NCBI GenBank assembly: GCA_004296455.1
Contig: AP018280.1
Coordinates: 4,278,001 to 4,342,000 of the forward strand
DNA length: 64,000 bases
Origin: Calothrix sp. NIES-4101
GTDB taxonomy: Bacteria; Cyanobacteriota; Cyanobacteriia; Cyanobacteriales; Nostocaceae
Direction of reading: 5' to 3'
Shown here: in pieces, positions 1 through 10,100 of the stretch
Layout: each line of letters begins with the position of its first letter
How positions within the stretch are numbered: the first letter of the stretch is position 1
Program-made: the position numbers and the translations under genes
The notes under the pieces: generated by a model
Database searches by the model: none
Seen by the model: the letters and a program-made list of their open reading frames with translations, nothing else
Told to the model about the DNA's origin: nothing

Positions 1-1
1 C

Positions 2-1054
2 CTGAGCTACACCCAAATTGGGCTGTTACTGACCATACCCAATACCGTTGGTAGTATCATCGAGCCGATATTGGGAATTTGGGCAGATATCGGTCAACGG
101 CGATCGTTGATTTTGGGTGGTGGGATTGCTTTTGCGGGGGCTTTATTACTAATTTCCCTCAGTCATAATTTTCCCCTATTATTGATAGCTCTGATTTTGT
201 TTAATCCCGCATCGGGTGCTTTTGTTAGCCTTGGACAAGTAACCTTGATGGACATCGAACCGCAGCGTCACGAGCAAAATATGGCACGTTGGGCTTTAGC
301 TGGTTCTCTGGGAAATACAATTGGTCCTGTTATATTTGTATTTGCATTGGGATTAACAAAAAGTTGGCGAAGTGCTTTTTTTAGCTTGGCAACACTGACG
401 CTGTTGTTGTTGGTAGGGTTATGGAAATATCGTCAACTCATTCCCAATACACCTTCCCAAATTGACGAACCAGTAGGGGGTTTGGGGGAGGGAATTGGTA
501 ATGCAATTAAAGCTTTAAAGCGGGGTGAAGTATGGCGATGGTTAACTTTGTTGCAATTTTCCGATTTAATGCTGGATGTATTACGTGGGTTTGTGGCGCT
601 GTATTTTGTTGATGTAGTCGGTGCAACTAATACCCAAGGGAGTTTAGCGACCGCTATTTGGTTAGGATGTGGTTTACTGGGAGATTTTTTATTGATTCCA
701 TTACTTGAAAAAGTACGGGGAATCACTTATTTGAAATTAAGTGCGATAGTCGTTTTGTTTGCTTACCCAGCTTTTTTACTCGTACCAAGTATCAGTATTA
801 AGTTATTAATTCTGGGTTTACTAGGCTTCTTTAATGCAGGTTGGTACTCGATTCTCCAAGGACAATTGTATACAGCAATGCCAGAAAAAAGTGGTACAGT
901 TCTGACCTTGAGTAATTTGTTTGGTTTAGTTGGCGGTTTCATCCCTTTGGGGTTGGGTTTATTGGCTCAGTATTATGGATTGGGAAGCACGATGTGGCTA
1001 TTGGTTATTGCACCAATTACTTTATTAATCGGACTTTTCACCCACCAAACGTAA
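2..1054 (+). CDS. MFS transporter, C-terminal part (5' end outside window)
   Basis: The reading frame is open from the first bases, so the true start lies upstream; a TTG at 71 is only an internal codon. The visible 350 residues are very hydrophobic, with about nine to ten membrane-spanning stretches separated by short charged loops. A loop rich in basic residues near the start (GIWADIGQRR) resembles the conserved loop 2-3 signature of the major facilitator superfamily. Substrate is unknown; cyanobacterial relatives are generally annotated as MFS efflux permeases. The stop lies inside the 3' end of the oppositely oriented GNAT fragment, a tail-to-tail overlap of 30 bases. Confidence 0.8.
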   Translation: MSYTQIGLLLTIPNTVGSIIEPILGIWADIGQRRSLILGGGIAFAGALLLISLSHNFPLLLIALILFNPASGAFVSLGQVTLMDIEPQRHEQNMARWALAGSLGNTIGPVIFVFALGLTKSWRSAFFSLATLTLLLLVGLWKYRQLIPNTPSQIDEPVGGLGEGIGNAIKALKRGEVWRWLTLLQFSDLMLDVLRGFVALYFVDVVGATNTQGSLATAIWLGCGLLGDFLLIPLLEKVRGITYLKLSAIVVLFAYPAFLLVPSISIKLLILGLLGFFNAGWYSILQGQLYTAMPEKSGTVLTLSNLFGLVGGFIPLGLGLLAQYYGLGSTMWLLVIAPITLLIGLFTHQT

Positions 1055-1249
1055 TACTAAATGTTCCTCATCGAAATAATTTCCATTAATAAATAAAGCA
1101 TCGCACTCCAAGCCAAAAACCTCAAACCCTCGTGATTTGTAAAGGGAAGATGCGGCTAAATTGCTTGCAGTGACTGTGAGGATAATTTGCCGCAAACCAT
1201 CTAAGTGTCGTAGATGAGATAATGCTCGGTCGAGAAGTACTGCTCGCAA
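1025..1249 (-). pseudogene. GNAT acetyltransferase, C-terminal fragment
   Basis: The 74 residues match the second half of a GNAT N-acetyltransferase: a helix after the acetyl-CoA loop (RAVLLDRALSHLRHLDG), strand beta5 (QIILTVTASN) and the helix SSLYKSRGFEVFG typical of the family C-terminus. The N-terminal half and the R/Q-x-x-G-x-G/A acetyl-CoA loop are absent: the frame runs back into the 3' end of the neighbouring Rep-like gene at about 1250. The only start is a TTG, and a normal GNAT is about twice as long. I read it as a fragment left by a deletion or insertion junction, not a working enzyme. Confidence 0.7.
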
Positions 1250-1251
1250 TA

Positions 1252-2254
1252 TTACCCACCCTCCATAGGATACCGTCGCATCATCTCCCCAATTTCCACG
1301 GCTTCTCCCTCAGACGTATACACAAAACCTGCCGACATCGCGATCGCAATCCGCTCCCTCCTCAACGATTCAAACCAGTCTTTAACCTCCGCATCTACAG
1401 TATTTTTGGGTTTTTCGCCACTTTTACAGCTATTGATAAACAAACCCGTGGGATTATTACACCATCCCTCGTTTATCGCTTCCTTCACACGAGCAAGTGC
1501 CCCAGCAACATTCTCCCAATGTTTCTTAATCACCCCCAAACATGGCTCCGGGTTAATTCGTAATCTTTTTAACTCAGTACAAATTTCCCGAATTTCGGAT
1601 TTATTTTGCTTATCCGAAGTTGTATCAACTTCGACTTCTTCTGCCGCTCCCCCGGAAAAATTATCCTCATGACTATCTTCAAGACTAATCGAGTTAACTT
1701 GTTCTATGTCTTCAACGTAGCGAGTAATCTTTGCGAAGTTGCCGGACAGAATCTTCTGTCCCGGCACATTCGCAGACTGCTCCCAGTCTTCGGTTTGTTG
1801 AGCTAACTTATTCCAGTCCACTTCTTCTTTTTCCCTAGGGCGTGTTTCTGAGGAGAGTTTTCTTCTGGAGGGTAGTCTTTGATATCATCTGTTGATTTTG
1901 AACAGATCGAATTGTTTAATGCGATCGCATCGATCTGTTCATTTTGACAAAGTGCTTGCACTGCCTCGGTTTGGAGTGTGTACCAATTTGCTTGGTAATA
2001 AGTTTTTGCTGATAGTCTTTCGACGGCAATCAACCCAAGCCTTTTGAGGCTACTGATTACTCTTCTAACGGTACTTAAAGATAATTGCAGTTCTTCTGAC
2101 CACTGCTGATATGTCTTCCAGAACCATTTAGTTCCATCAACGACTTTGCCCCCAGATACATTCATCCAGTAGTGGATTTGCTGCAAGCAGATAGCTTCGT
2201 TGCGACCAATTTTAGCTGCTATCTCTTTTGAGTAGAACAAATGCGGTGCTTGGT
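1252..2254 (-). pseudogene. Rep-like winged-helix protein, frameshifted and cut by ISAs1 element
   Basis: Two overlapping frames make one protein. The upstream part (2254 to 1803) begins inside the IS end with DQAPHLFYSKEIAAKIGRN and carries a winged-helix-like region (helices around QQWSEELQLSLSTVRRVISS) as in plasmid or phage replication initiators. The downstream part (1821 to 1252) continues with an acidic linker and a conserved-looking helical tail (ALARVKEAINEGW...GLFINSCKSG). The frames meet at a purine run (GGGAAAAAGAAGAAG) near 1825, a likely single-base slip. The N-terminus is lost: the gene is cut at 2254 by the ISAs1-family element. Function is inferred from fold and family feel only; it could be a general plasmid-borne DNA-binding protein. 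Confidence 0.55.
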
Positions 2255-3944
2255 CAGGGGAAACGCATCTAAAAAAACATCACAAGTATTGACAAAAAGC
2301 TTTATTAGTGAATTTAAAATAAATAGAGCTTACTTGACTCATAAAAGCAAATCATTTTAGTAATTAAGTATTACATTTATGAATTTTCTAGAATGTCTTG
2401 TTATTAGAGATAGAAGTTTTATTTATGACACTAAATCAGTAATTATTGCAGTATATTTACTATTGTTCGACAAAGTTGCCTTTTTCAGAAATCTTGAAAG
2501 AGCGTCAATAGCAGAAAAATAGTGTCAGTGCAATTGTATTTTCAGTTCTATAGAATCTGAAGAAATGAAAATATTGAGATGAAACTGAAACCAAAATTGA
2601 CGATCGCAGACCACTTTGATTCGGTAAAAGATCCAAGAGTAGAACGCACAAAACGACATAGCTTACTGGATATCTTTACAATTGCAATCTGTGCTGTAGT
2701 TTGTGGAGCAGATACATGGGGTGAAATAGAAGAATATGGGAAAGCCAAGCAACAGTGGTTAAAAAAATTTTTAAAGTTACCGAATGGTATCCCCTCACAC
2801 GATACATTTGCTCGTGTTTTTGCTCGTATCAATCCAGAGGAATTTCAATCAAGTTTTATTAATTGGATTCAGTCAATTAGTAAATTAACTTCGGGAGAAG
2901 TTGTTGCAATTGATGGTAAAACCCTGCGCCATTCATATGATAAAAGTCAAGATAAAGCTGCCATACATATGATTAGTGCATGGGCGACAAATGTGCAATT
3001 AGTTTTAGGTCAATTAAAAGTTGATGATAAATCAAATGAAATTACAGCGATTCCAGAATTGATTAAACTATTATCTCTCAAAGGCTGTATTGTTTCTATC
3101 GATGCAATGGGTTGTCAAAAATCAATTGTTAAACAAATTGTCAAGCAAGAAGCAGATTATATTATTGCACTTAAGAAGAATCAAAAAAACTTGTATAATC
3201 AAGTAGAAGCTTTATTTAAAGATGCAATTATTTCTAAATTTCAACAATATCAGCATACAGAGCATCGTTTGGTTGATGAGAGTCACGGACGAATAGTTAC
3301 TAGGTATTACAGCGTGTTAAATAATGTCGGACATCTTCTTGACCTCAAAGATGCATGGGCAAATCTATACAGTATTGGAAAGGTTGATACTTTGAGAATT
3401 GCAAATGGTAAAACTAAGTTAGAAAGTCGTTATTATATTATGAGTATAGACCGAAATGCAGAGTTTTTTAGTAATGCAATACGTAGCCATTGGCAGATAG
3501 AGAATTGTTTACATTGGGTATTGGATGTTCAGTTTCACGAAGATGATTCTCGAATACGTAAAGATAATGCTCCAGCTAATTTTGCCGTTTTAAGGCATAT
3601 TGCCCACAGTCTTATAACCCAAGAGAAATCATCAAAGATTGGAGTCAATAATAAGCGAAAAAAAGCTGGTTGGGATAATGAATATTTAGTTAGCTTATTC
3701 AACAAATAATTTTATCTCGCCTTCAAAATAATTATTTAAATAATACATTAAATTCGTAAGTATATTCATATTTATGATATTTATTGATGTAATTTTAATG
3801 ATAAATACTTGCATCTTTTTCAATTAATATTGGATGTTAAATCATTTTTTCTGATTAAAAATATTCGATACCATATTCATATTTTTTTCTCATTGGAAAA
3901 GCTTATTTTGCCAATATTTTGGCTATTTAGATGCGTTTACCCTG
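2255..3944 (+). mobile_element. ISAs1-family insertion sequence
   Basis: A 1690-bp element bounded by 19-bp terminal inverted repeats: CAGGGGAAACGCATCTAAA at 2255 and its complement at 3926-3944 with one mismatch. ISAs1-family ends typically begin CAGGG. A single complete transposase gene lies inside; the 324 bp left of it and 235 bp right of it are AT-rich and show no other gene. The flanks (CTTGGT before, GGTTAAAG after) do not form the 8-10 bp duplication expected for this family, so the two sides were probably brought together by recombination between copies rather than by simple insertion. Confidence 0.88.
2579..3709 (+). CDS. ISAs1-family transposase
   Basis: Complete 376-residue DDE transposase that would move the surrounding element. 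The N-terminus has the family's DUF-like domain (DPRVERTKRHSLLDIFTIAICAV..GADTW). The three expected acidic residues are visible: the first D in VVAIDGKTLRHS, the second in VSIDAMGCQK, and the E in SHWQIENCLHWVLDVQFHED, a hallmark ISAs1 block. Length is normal for the family (about 370). The ATG at 2579 is preceded by only a weak ribosome site. No internal stop or missing motif is seen, so the enzyme may be active although its element lacks target duplications. Confidence 0.92.
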   Translation: MKLKPKLTIADHFDSVKDPRVERTKRHSLLDIFTIAICAVVCGADTWGEIEEYGKAKQQWLKKFLKLPNGIPSHDTFARVFARINPEEFQSSFINWIQSISKLTSGEVVAIDGKTLRHSYDKSQDKAAIHMISAWATNVQLVLGQLKVDDKSNEITAIPELIKLLSLKGCIVSIDAMGCQKSIVKQIVKQEADYIIALKKNQKNLYNQVEALFKDAIISKFQQYQHTEHRLVDESHGRIVTRYYSVLNNVGHLLDLKDAWANLYSIGKVDTLRIANGKTKLESRYYIMSIDRNAEFFSNAIRSHWQIENCLHWVLDVQFHEDDSRIRKDNAPANFAVLRHIAHSLITQEKSSKIGVNNKRKKAGWDNEYLVSLFNK

Positions 3945-3975
3945 GGTTAAAGACTGGTTTGAGTCTTTACGGAAA

Positions 3976-4166
3976 GAACGAATTGCGAGCTCCGCAATCA
4001 ACCCTTTTTCTTGCCAAGACTTTAACTCGTCAAGTATCACTTGCATCTGCTTCATGTCATCAACAGGGGAGACATATTCAACAAAAAATACATCCACCCC
4101 ATCGATATTAAGATGATGGCGTAATTGCTCGAAGTATTGACGCAAAGTATTAGGTGACCTGTATTT
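3976..4166 (-). pseudogene. Aldo/keto reductase-like gene fragment
   Basis: About 60 residues read RSPNTLRQYFEQLRHHL, then DGVDVFFVEYVSPVDD, then VILDELKSWQEKGLIAELAI. The order (helix, strand ending in a family-like D-x-x-x-x-E, then L-D-E-L-x-x-x-x-E-K-G-x-I) resembles the middle of a cyanobacterial aldo/keto reductase. There is no N-terminal cofactor region and no downstream strand (expected after KGLI). On the 3' side the frame runs into a short piece resembling the Rep-like gene tail and then the IS end; on the 5' side it abuts the stop of the broken membrane-protein gene. Family assignment is by eye and moderate; its being a fragment is well supported. Confidence 0.45.
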
Positions 4167-4287
4167 TTATCAATAAAGAAGCCGCCCAAATCATCCAAAA
4201 AAGCAATAATAAAATATTGACATAGTGACCTTTACCAAATTTCTCATCTTTTAACACTATAATTGCTGGTATAAATAATGTTAGATA

Positions 4288-4412
4288 AGTAAGTCGGCAC
4301 GATAAAACCAAGGTATGTTGAGTTTTGTAAAAAGCCTGGAACGATTCTTTTATAAGCTCTTTGTTGGCTTTACACTTCGTTACATAGGTTGATTTTTTAA
4401 CGCCGACTTACT
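4288..4412 (+). mobile_element. 125-bp MITE, copy 1 (TA target duplication)
   Basis: A non-coding 125-bp block with terminal inverted repeats AGTAAGTCGGC / GCCGACTTACT, flanked on both sides by TA (4286-4287 and 4413-4414). The same 125 bp occurs base for base, in reverse orientation, at 51737-51861. TA duplication plus short inverted ends is the pattern of IS630/Tc1-mariner-type MITEs, which are mobilised by a transposase encoded elsewhere; no such transposase is in this window. This copy sits inside the broken membrane-protein gene. Confidence 0.9.
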
Positions 4413-4460
4413 TATACGAATAAATCACCATAGATGACTATTATTTGATTATTTTCCTGC

Positions 4461-6138
4461 GTAGTTTTTCACTTTCCCCCCTAAAACAAGAGTTTGCAGT
4501 GTAGGTAAAACTAGGGGTGTAGTTCATATGGTAATGTAAAAAATCATTGTGCAATGCAAACCAAAAGCTCATGAACCGACTGAGTAAAGAAGACTTAGCA
4601 CAAATGAACCGGGACTACTTCCAATCTCTGGACAAGCAGAAATTGGTGGAAGTTGCGGGAAATCTTCATAAACTAGCAGTCGAGCAACTAGAAAAATTAG
4701 AGCAAAATTCGAGCAATAGTTCCTTACCCCCATCATCAGACCAATTCAAAAGTAAGGAAAAATCAGGGTTACACCAAGAAGAACAAACACCGCACTCAGA
4801 ATCACAAACAGAACCAAAGCAAGAAGATAAGGTTGTTTCCGAATCCAGGGAAAAACCAAAAAGTAAGGGATTCGCTCTAAAAAAGCCGGGAAAACAACCA
4901 GGGGCTAAGGGGATATGGCGGACAGCACCCTTAGTGCCAAACCAAACCATATCCCATTACCCAAAAACTTGTGCATCGTGTAACAGTGGATTAGAAATAG
5001 ACCAACAAGCAAAACCCCACATGGGCTATTACGTATTGGAACTGGAAAAATTAGAGTCTGGAATTGAGGTAAAGTGTACGCTTCATCATTACTATCAGGC
5101 GACTTGCACCTGTGGACACCAAACAAAAGAAAAGCCTTTAGTCGGGTATGTTTCGGTAGTTGAAGGAAGAAGCAGAGATTTAAGCTTGCAGGAGTATGGA
5201 CTTGTCGGTCCGATGCTGGCAACGTTTATTGCTTCTGTTGCAATACGATACCGTATGTCCCGACCGAAAATAAGAGAGTTATTGAACGATTGGGTAGGTG
5301 TATCGCTGTCAGTCGGAACAATCGACAGATGTATTCGAGAGGTAGGAATAGCTTGTTCCCCAGTCGTTGAGGAATTAATTGAACAATTGCAATCGTCAGA
5401 AATAATCCACCTTGATGAAACACCCTGGTATGAGAAAGGGAAATATCGGTGGTTATGGGTAGCGATTACGAAAACAATTGCCGTTTACCACATCGGTAGT
5501 CGTCGTCAAGAAGAATTACTGCGGTTGATCAGTGATGCATTTGTGGGATGGTTAGTAACTGATGGGTATGGAGCCTACAGTCATTACCCAAAACGCCAAC
5601 ATTGTTTAGCTCATCTGATTCGTAAAGCGATCGCTTTGACCGAAGCAGTAGATAAAGAAGTGGCGGATTTAGGGCAGTGGCTTTTAGAGGAACTGAGGGA
5701 ACTAATACATACACTTGCTATCGGCGACGGGGATACAGATGAAAAAGACTCACACCCCGCTCGCCTATACAGAGTCTGCCGATTGGCTACGCTTGCAGAG
5801 CATAGTAAGTTAAAGGCTCTAGCAAAAGAAATTTTAGCTGATTGGGACGCTGTGGTTGCGTGTTTTTATCATCCGCAATTACCAGCAACCAATAATGAGG
5901 CTGAACGGGCTTTACGACATGCCGTTATTGCTCGACGTATTAGCTATGGTACTCGCACTACTGAAGGCAGTTTAGCTTACTGCTCTGTTTTGAGTGTCAT
6001 TGAAACTTGTCGTCTCAGAAAAGTTGATCCTTGGGGTTATATTGCAATGGTTCTTACTCAGGCTCGTAAAGGTATAAAACATCCCCCCATTCCTGTTGCT
6101 TCTTAATCCTTTTTTGATGCAGGAGAGTGAAAAACTAC
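4461..6138 (+). mobile_element. IS66-family insertion sequence (single-gene type)
   Basis: A 1678-bp element with ends GTAGTTTTTCACTTTCC (4461) and its inverted counterpart GGAGAGTGAAAAACTAC (to 6138), 16 of 17 positions matching. It is flanked by an exact 8-bp target duplication, TTTCCTGC at 4453-4460 and 6139-6146, as expected for IS66. Only the large transposase gene is present; the accessory tnpA/tnpB genes of classical IS66 are absent, as in the short IS66 subgroup. The perfect duplication suggests a fairly recent insertion, into an already decaying membrane-protein gene. Confidence 0.93.
4571..6106 (+). CDS. IS66-family transposase
   Basis: About 511 residues from the ATG at 4571 (an in-frame TTG at 4547 would add eight). 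Domains in order: an N-terminal coiled-coil leucine-zipper region (residues 1-55) ending in NSSNSSLPPSSD, the classic IS66 N-terminal motif; a basic linker with KKPGKQPGAKG; a zinc-ribbon-like segment with CASCNSG and CTCGHQ; then the DDE core with LDETPWYEKGKYRWLWV (first D), VTDGYGAYSHY (second D) and PATNNEAERALRHAVIARRISYGTRT (E) at the C-terminus. It is full length without stops and probably functional. Confidence 0.93.
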   Translation: MNRLSKEDLAQMNRDYFQSLDKQKLVEVAGNLHKLAVEQLEKLEQNSSNSSLPPSSDQFKSKEKSGLHQEEQTPHSESQTEPKQEDKVVSESREKPKSKGFALKKPGKQPGAKGIWRTAPLVPNQTISHYPKTCASCNSGLEIDQQAKPHMGYYVLELEKLESGIEVKCTLHHYYQATCTCGHQTKEKPLVGYVSVVEGRSRDLSLQEYGLVGPMLATFIASVAIRYRMSRPKIRELLNDWVGVSLSVGTIDRCIREVGIACSPVVEELIEQLQSSEIIHLDETPWYEKGKYRWLWVAITKTIAVYHIGSRRQEELLRLISDAFVGWLVTDGYGAYSHYPKRQHCLAHLIRKAIALTEAVDKEVADLGQWLLEELRELIHTLAIGDGDTDEKDSHPARLYRVCRLATLAEHSKLKALAKEILADWDAVVACFYHPQLPATNNEAERALRHAVIARRISYGTRTTEGSLAYCSVLSVIETCRLRKVDPWGYIAMVLTQARKGIKHPPIPVAS

Positions 6139-6476
6139 TTTCCTGCCAATTTATAGCAAATATATTAATCACGCCGAAAAATATATTGGTAGTAGCAGCC
6201 CACAATAACCATAATGAACCATATTTACCAATCTCGTAAGGTTGAGTAATTATCTCAGTCCATTTTCGCAATATATTGTCAGCTAACTTTTGATTCAGCA
6301 TCAAGTATAAAAAGATGCTGCCGATAATATTCCAAAAACCTAATGCAAGAAAAAAATATTTTTCCATGAATTTATTTACAAAATATTGGATTTTATAAAT
6401 GCATTAAAAATTGTACTTAAAATAATTAATAAGCTCTATTAATAATGTTTCCCATGTCAAGCATAACTGTAGATTT

Positions 6477-6935
6477 TTAACTTAATATTTGCTGCCAAGA
6501 CATATTTTTTAAATTTAAGACATAATTATTTTCATTATCTAAATACCCTAATGTATCCTGAACTTGACACCAAACTTTACCTTCAGTAATGTATATTTGA
6601 GATGGTTTTTAATAAGATGCTTGATGCTGACTAATCCATCCGGGCTTTTCTCCATTGGTTTCAACTTTTTCAATGTTGAATGTATGGCAATTTAACCGAT
6701 AAACAGGTGTATACTCGCAAATTCTCTCATTTCTATAGCCCAAGCAACCAATTATGTAAATATATTTTTCAACTAGAGTTGCAGTATGAAAATCGGTAGG
6801 TGGAAAAATATCTTGGGGATAACCAAAAATTGTAAATGTACCGTCACCTTGATGGACAACGACATCATTGTATATAAAAAATGGTGTTATTGATGATTTA
6901 TAGAGGCAATTAATATTCACTTCTCTACCTAGTTC
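6477..6935 (-). pseudogene. Kelch-type beta-propeller gene remnant
   Basis: The longest frame (6920 to 6609) reads NDVVVHQGDGTFTIFGYPQ..FPPTDFHTATLVEKYIYIIG, followed by VYRLNCHTFNIEKV: one to two Kelch-like blades (H-T-A-T-L then Y-I-I-G). After a stop and frame change near 6605 the same protein continues as ISQIYITEGKVWCQVQD and ends at a TAA (6477-6479). No proper start is visible upstream; the only start is an internal GTG. I infer a decayed fragment of a longer cyanobacterial Kelch/ankyrin-type protein of unknown role. Confidence 0.5.
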
Positions 6936-7131
6936 TTATTTAACGCCTGCGATATTTCCTTGTTTAGAAAAATCATGAATTTTAATTACTAGATTACCTC
7001 TTTCAGTAAATAATTAGGTTATATCGGTGCGATCGCTTGTTTGAGGATGGGATTATAAATTCGTGCTTTGCAATCCATAATTCCTATACTAAGCTAAATC
7101 GCAAATTTCATCACAATGGCATAAATAATTT

Positions 7132-10100
7132 TCACCTATCTTGATGACACACTTGAATTTTTTCTCTTGACTCTGGATGGGTAAGAAAATAGTCTGATAA
7201 CCAGGAACAACTTTGCTGGATAAAATTATCCAAATTATCATCTAAGTTCCAGATTTTGAAAGTATTATCGGAACTAGCAGAAGCAATAATTTTGCTATCG
7301 GGAGTAAAGCTAAGGCTAATAATTCGACCTTGATGTCCCCACAATTCATTCAGCAAGCTACCATCTGAAACCTTCCATAATTTAATTTTCATATCATCGC
7401 CCGTTGAAGCTAAAATTTTTCCATCTGGGCTAAATGTTACCCTTCTAATATCACTTTGATGGGCATTAATTTTCTTAATTAGTTGACCATTATTCACATT
7501 CCACAATTTAACTTTACTATCAGTTCCACCAGAAGCAAGTATTTTTCCATTTGGACTGAAACTAATACTAGAAATGTGGCTACTGTGACCTTTAATATTT
7601 AACAGTACAGAACCGGTGATGACATCCCATATTTGCATATTGCCATAGGAACAAGCAACACCGAGGGTTTTACCATTAGGATGAAAATTAATATCTCTGA
7701 CTACACAATGTTTATCTGGTGTATCTTTGAGGACTCTAATCGCAGTACCATCTTGAATATTCCATAGTTTAATTATTTTACTATTTTTAGTCGCAATAGT
7801 TTTACCGTCAGGACTAAACCTGACACTGCTGTATCTGTAACCATCAACAAGAGTTTGAAACAGACGACGATTTTTTACATCCCACAACCGCACTGTTTTA
7901 TCATCACTAGCGGAAGCTAAAAATTTTCCATTAGTACTAAATCGAATACTGCGAATCGCTTTATTTGGTTCGTGTTTAAAGGTGAATAATAGCTGTTTAT
8001 TTTGCATATCCCGCAGTTCGATCATTCCCTGATTACCTGCGGATGCAATCAATTTACCATCTGGACTAATGCTAACGCTAATCAAGTTATTTCCAGATGC
8101 ATAGGTATCGACTTTAGTTTCTAAATTCCATAATTTAACCGTTTCGTCCACACTTCCCGATGCTAAAGTTTTACCATCAGGACTAAAAGCCACACTCCAA
8201 ATTCTACCTTGATGTCCTTTGAGAACTTGAATATCGGTGGAAACATCTTTAATATTATCGACTCTTTGTAACTTAATTGTGCTATCAGCACCCAAAGCGG
8301 CTAAAGTTTTACCGTCAGGACTAAAAACAACACTCCAAATCGAAGTGCGATATTCTTGAATAGTTTCTAGTTCTTGACCATTTTCTAAATTCCATAATTT
8401 AATACTATTATCTTCACTACCAGAAGCTAAAATTTTTCCATCTGGACGAAAAGCTACGCTTCTGACATTTCCTTTATGACCTTTCAAGTTTTTCAGCAAA
8501 TCACCCGTTGCAAAATCCCATAATTTGACAGTACGATCAGCTCCAGCAGAAGCGAGAGTTTTACCATCCGGACTCAAACTTAAATGTGTTACCCAACCGC
8601 GATGTTGTTTCAGAGTCTTTAATAATTTACCATTTTCGGTATTCCACAATTTAATTGAACCATCGGAACTAGATGAAGCTAAAACCTTACCATCTTGACT
8701 AAAAATGACACTTCTTACCCATTGACTGTGAGCGTGAATAGTTCTGATTAACCTATGATTTTCTACATCCCATAGTTTGACGGTTCCATCATCACTTGCA
8801 GAAGCCAAAATTTTACTGTTCGGGCTAAATGTAACTTGCCAAATATTATCATTATGACCGTTAAAGGTGAACAGTAAAAAACCCTGTCTATTCCACAATT
8901 TAACAGTATCATCTTCACCACCAGAAGCTAGGTATTTACCATCGGGACTAAAACTCACACTTCTAACCGCACCTTGATGAGATTGTAGGCGATCGCGTTC
9001 TCTAATCACAAATAAAATCTGTTGTAGTGTTGATTTGACTGCTAACTTTGTCTTACCTTCTATGGGTGCTATTTTTTCTAGTGTTTTTAACTTTTGTGCA
9101 GCTTCCAAAACTTTTAACAATGCATCAAATGGATTTTCCGATAAAATTGCTTGCGCGGATGAACTAAGATTTATCACCTGAGTTTCAGCCAATTCTTGTT
9201 CTTTCCGTTCCCGTTGTTTTTCACTGATATCTGCTTTCTTTTGAGCATCTTCCTGTGCTATTTCGGCTTGTTCGCGACGAATTTGAGCTTGCTGTGCTAA
9301 AGCTTGTAAATATTTTGCTTGTCGTTGGGCATTTACTCGCGCAGCTTCAGCTTGATCGCGTCTTCTTTGAGCATTGATAGCTAAGTTTTCTGCCTCTTTG
9401 GCTTGTTTCTGAAAACTCTTCTGTTGTTGTTCGGCTAGATGTGCGGTTTCTGTTGCTAACTTTTCCCTCGCGATCGCTTGTAAAAATTCCTGCTGCACCT
9501 GTTGAGTTTCGATTTGGGCTAATTTGACATTTTCTTTTTCCTCATCAGCTTTGCGAGCATAAAAATCAGCTTCTTTTGCCCATCCTATGGCAATTAAAAT
9601 CATCCCGATAATAGAAATAGAACCGGCCATCATTGTTCGTTTTAATTGTCGTTTGGCTAACTTAATTTGTCCGGCGACATGATTAACTTGTTGTTGAGCA
9701 TTTTTTGTTTGTAAATTTGCTATATTTAGTTCTTTCTCAGCATTATCTAAAGCAATTTCAAACTGTTGTATTGCTAAATTTTGACTATCAGCAATAAATT
9801 GATAATCTAAATCTGTTAATTTTTTACTATTTGCCCATCCTAGAGCTAATTCTAAATTGTCACCTTTAAGTAAATAATCAGTATTTTGACATCCAGAAGC
9901 TTCCCATTTTATCAATGCATCTGTATAAAAATCAGGTCGTATTTTTTTTAATTCTTGTTCAACCCAATCTTGATTAAAAACAGACTCATAAATGCGATTA
10001 TAAACTTTTAATATTCCTTCTTGCTTAACAACCAAACCAGATAATCTTAACTCTATTTGTTCGCGACTATCATCAGCGATAATCTCTCCTTCCTGCAAAA

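Larger units (their letters stand above)
4150..6367 (-). pseudogene. Small membrane protein gene broken by IS66 element and MITE
   Basis: The 5' part (6367 to 6139) encodes a start and two membrane spans (FFLALGFWNIIGSIFLYLML and LWLLWAATTNIFFGVINIFA). After removing the IS66 element with one target copy (TTTCCTGC) and the 125-bp MITE with one TA, the sequence continues on the same strand from 4460 to 4150 with two more hydrophobic stretches, the second ending FWMIWAASLLIKIQV then TAA at 4150-4152. At least two frame changes remain in this distal part (one near the MITE site and one at a T-run near 4190), so the gene was also decaying by point mutation. It would be a protein of roughly 140-150 residues with about four membrane spans, of unknown function. 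Confidence 0.6.

Noticed and set aside
433-726. Minus-strand frame inside the MFS gene
   Set aside because: Antisense shadow of a clear membrane-protein gene; no domain or ribosome site.
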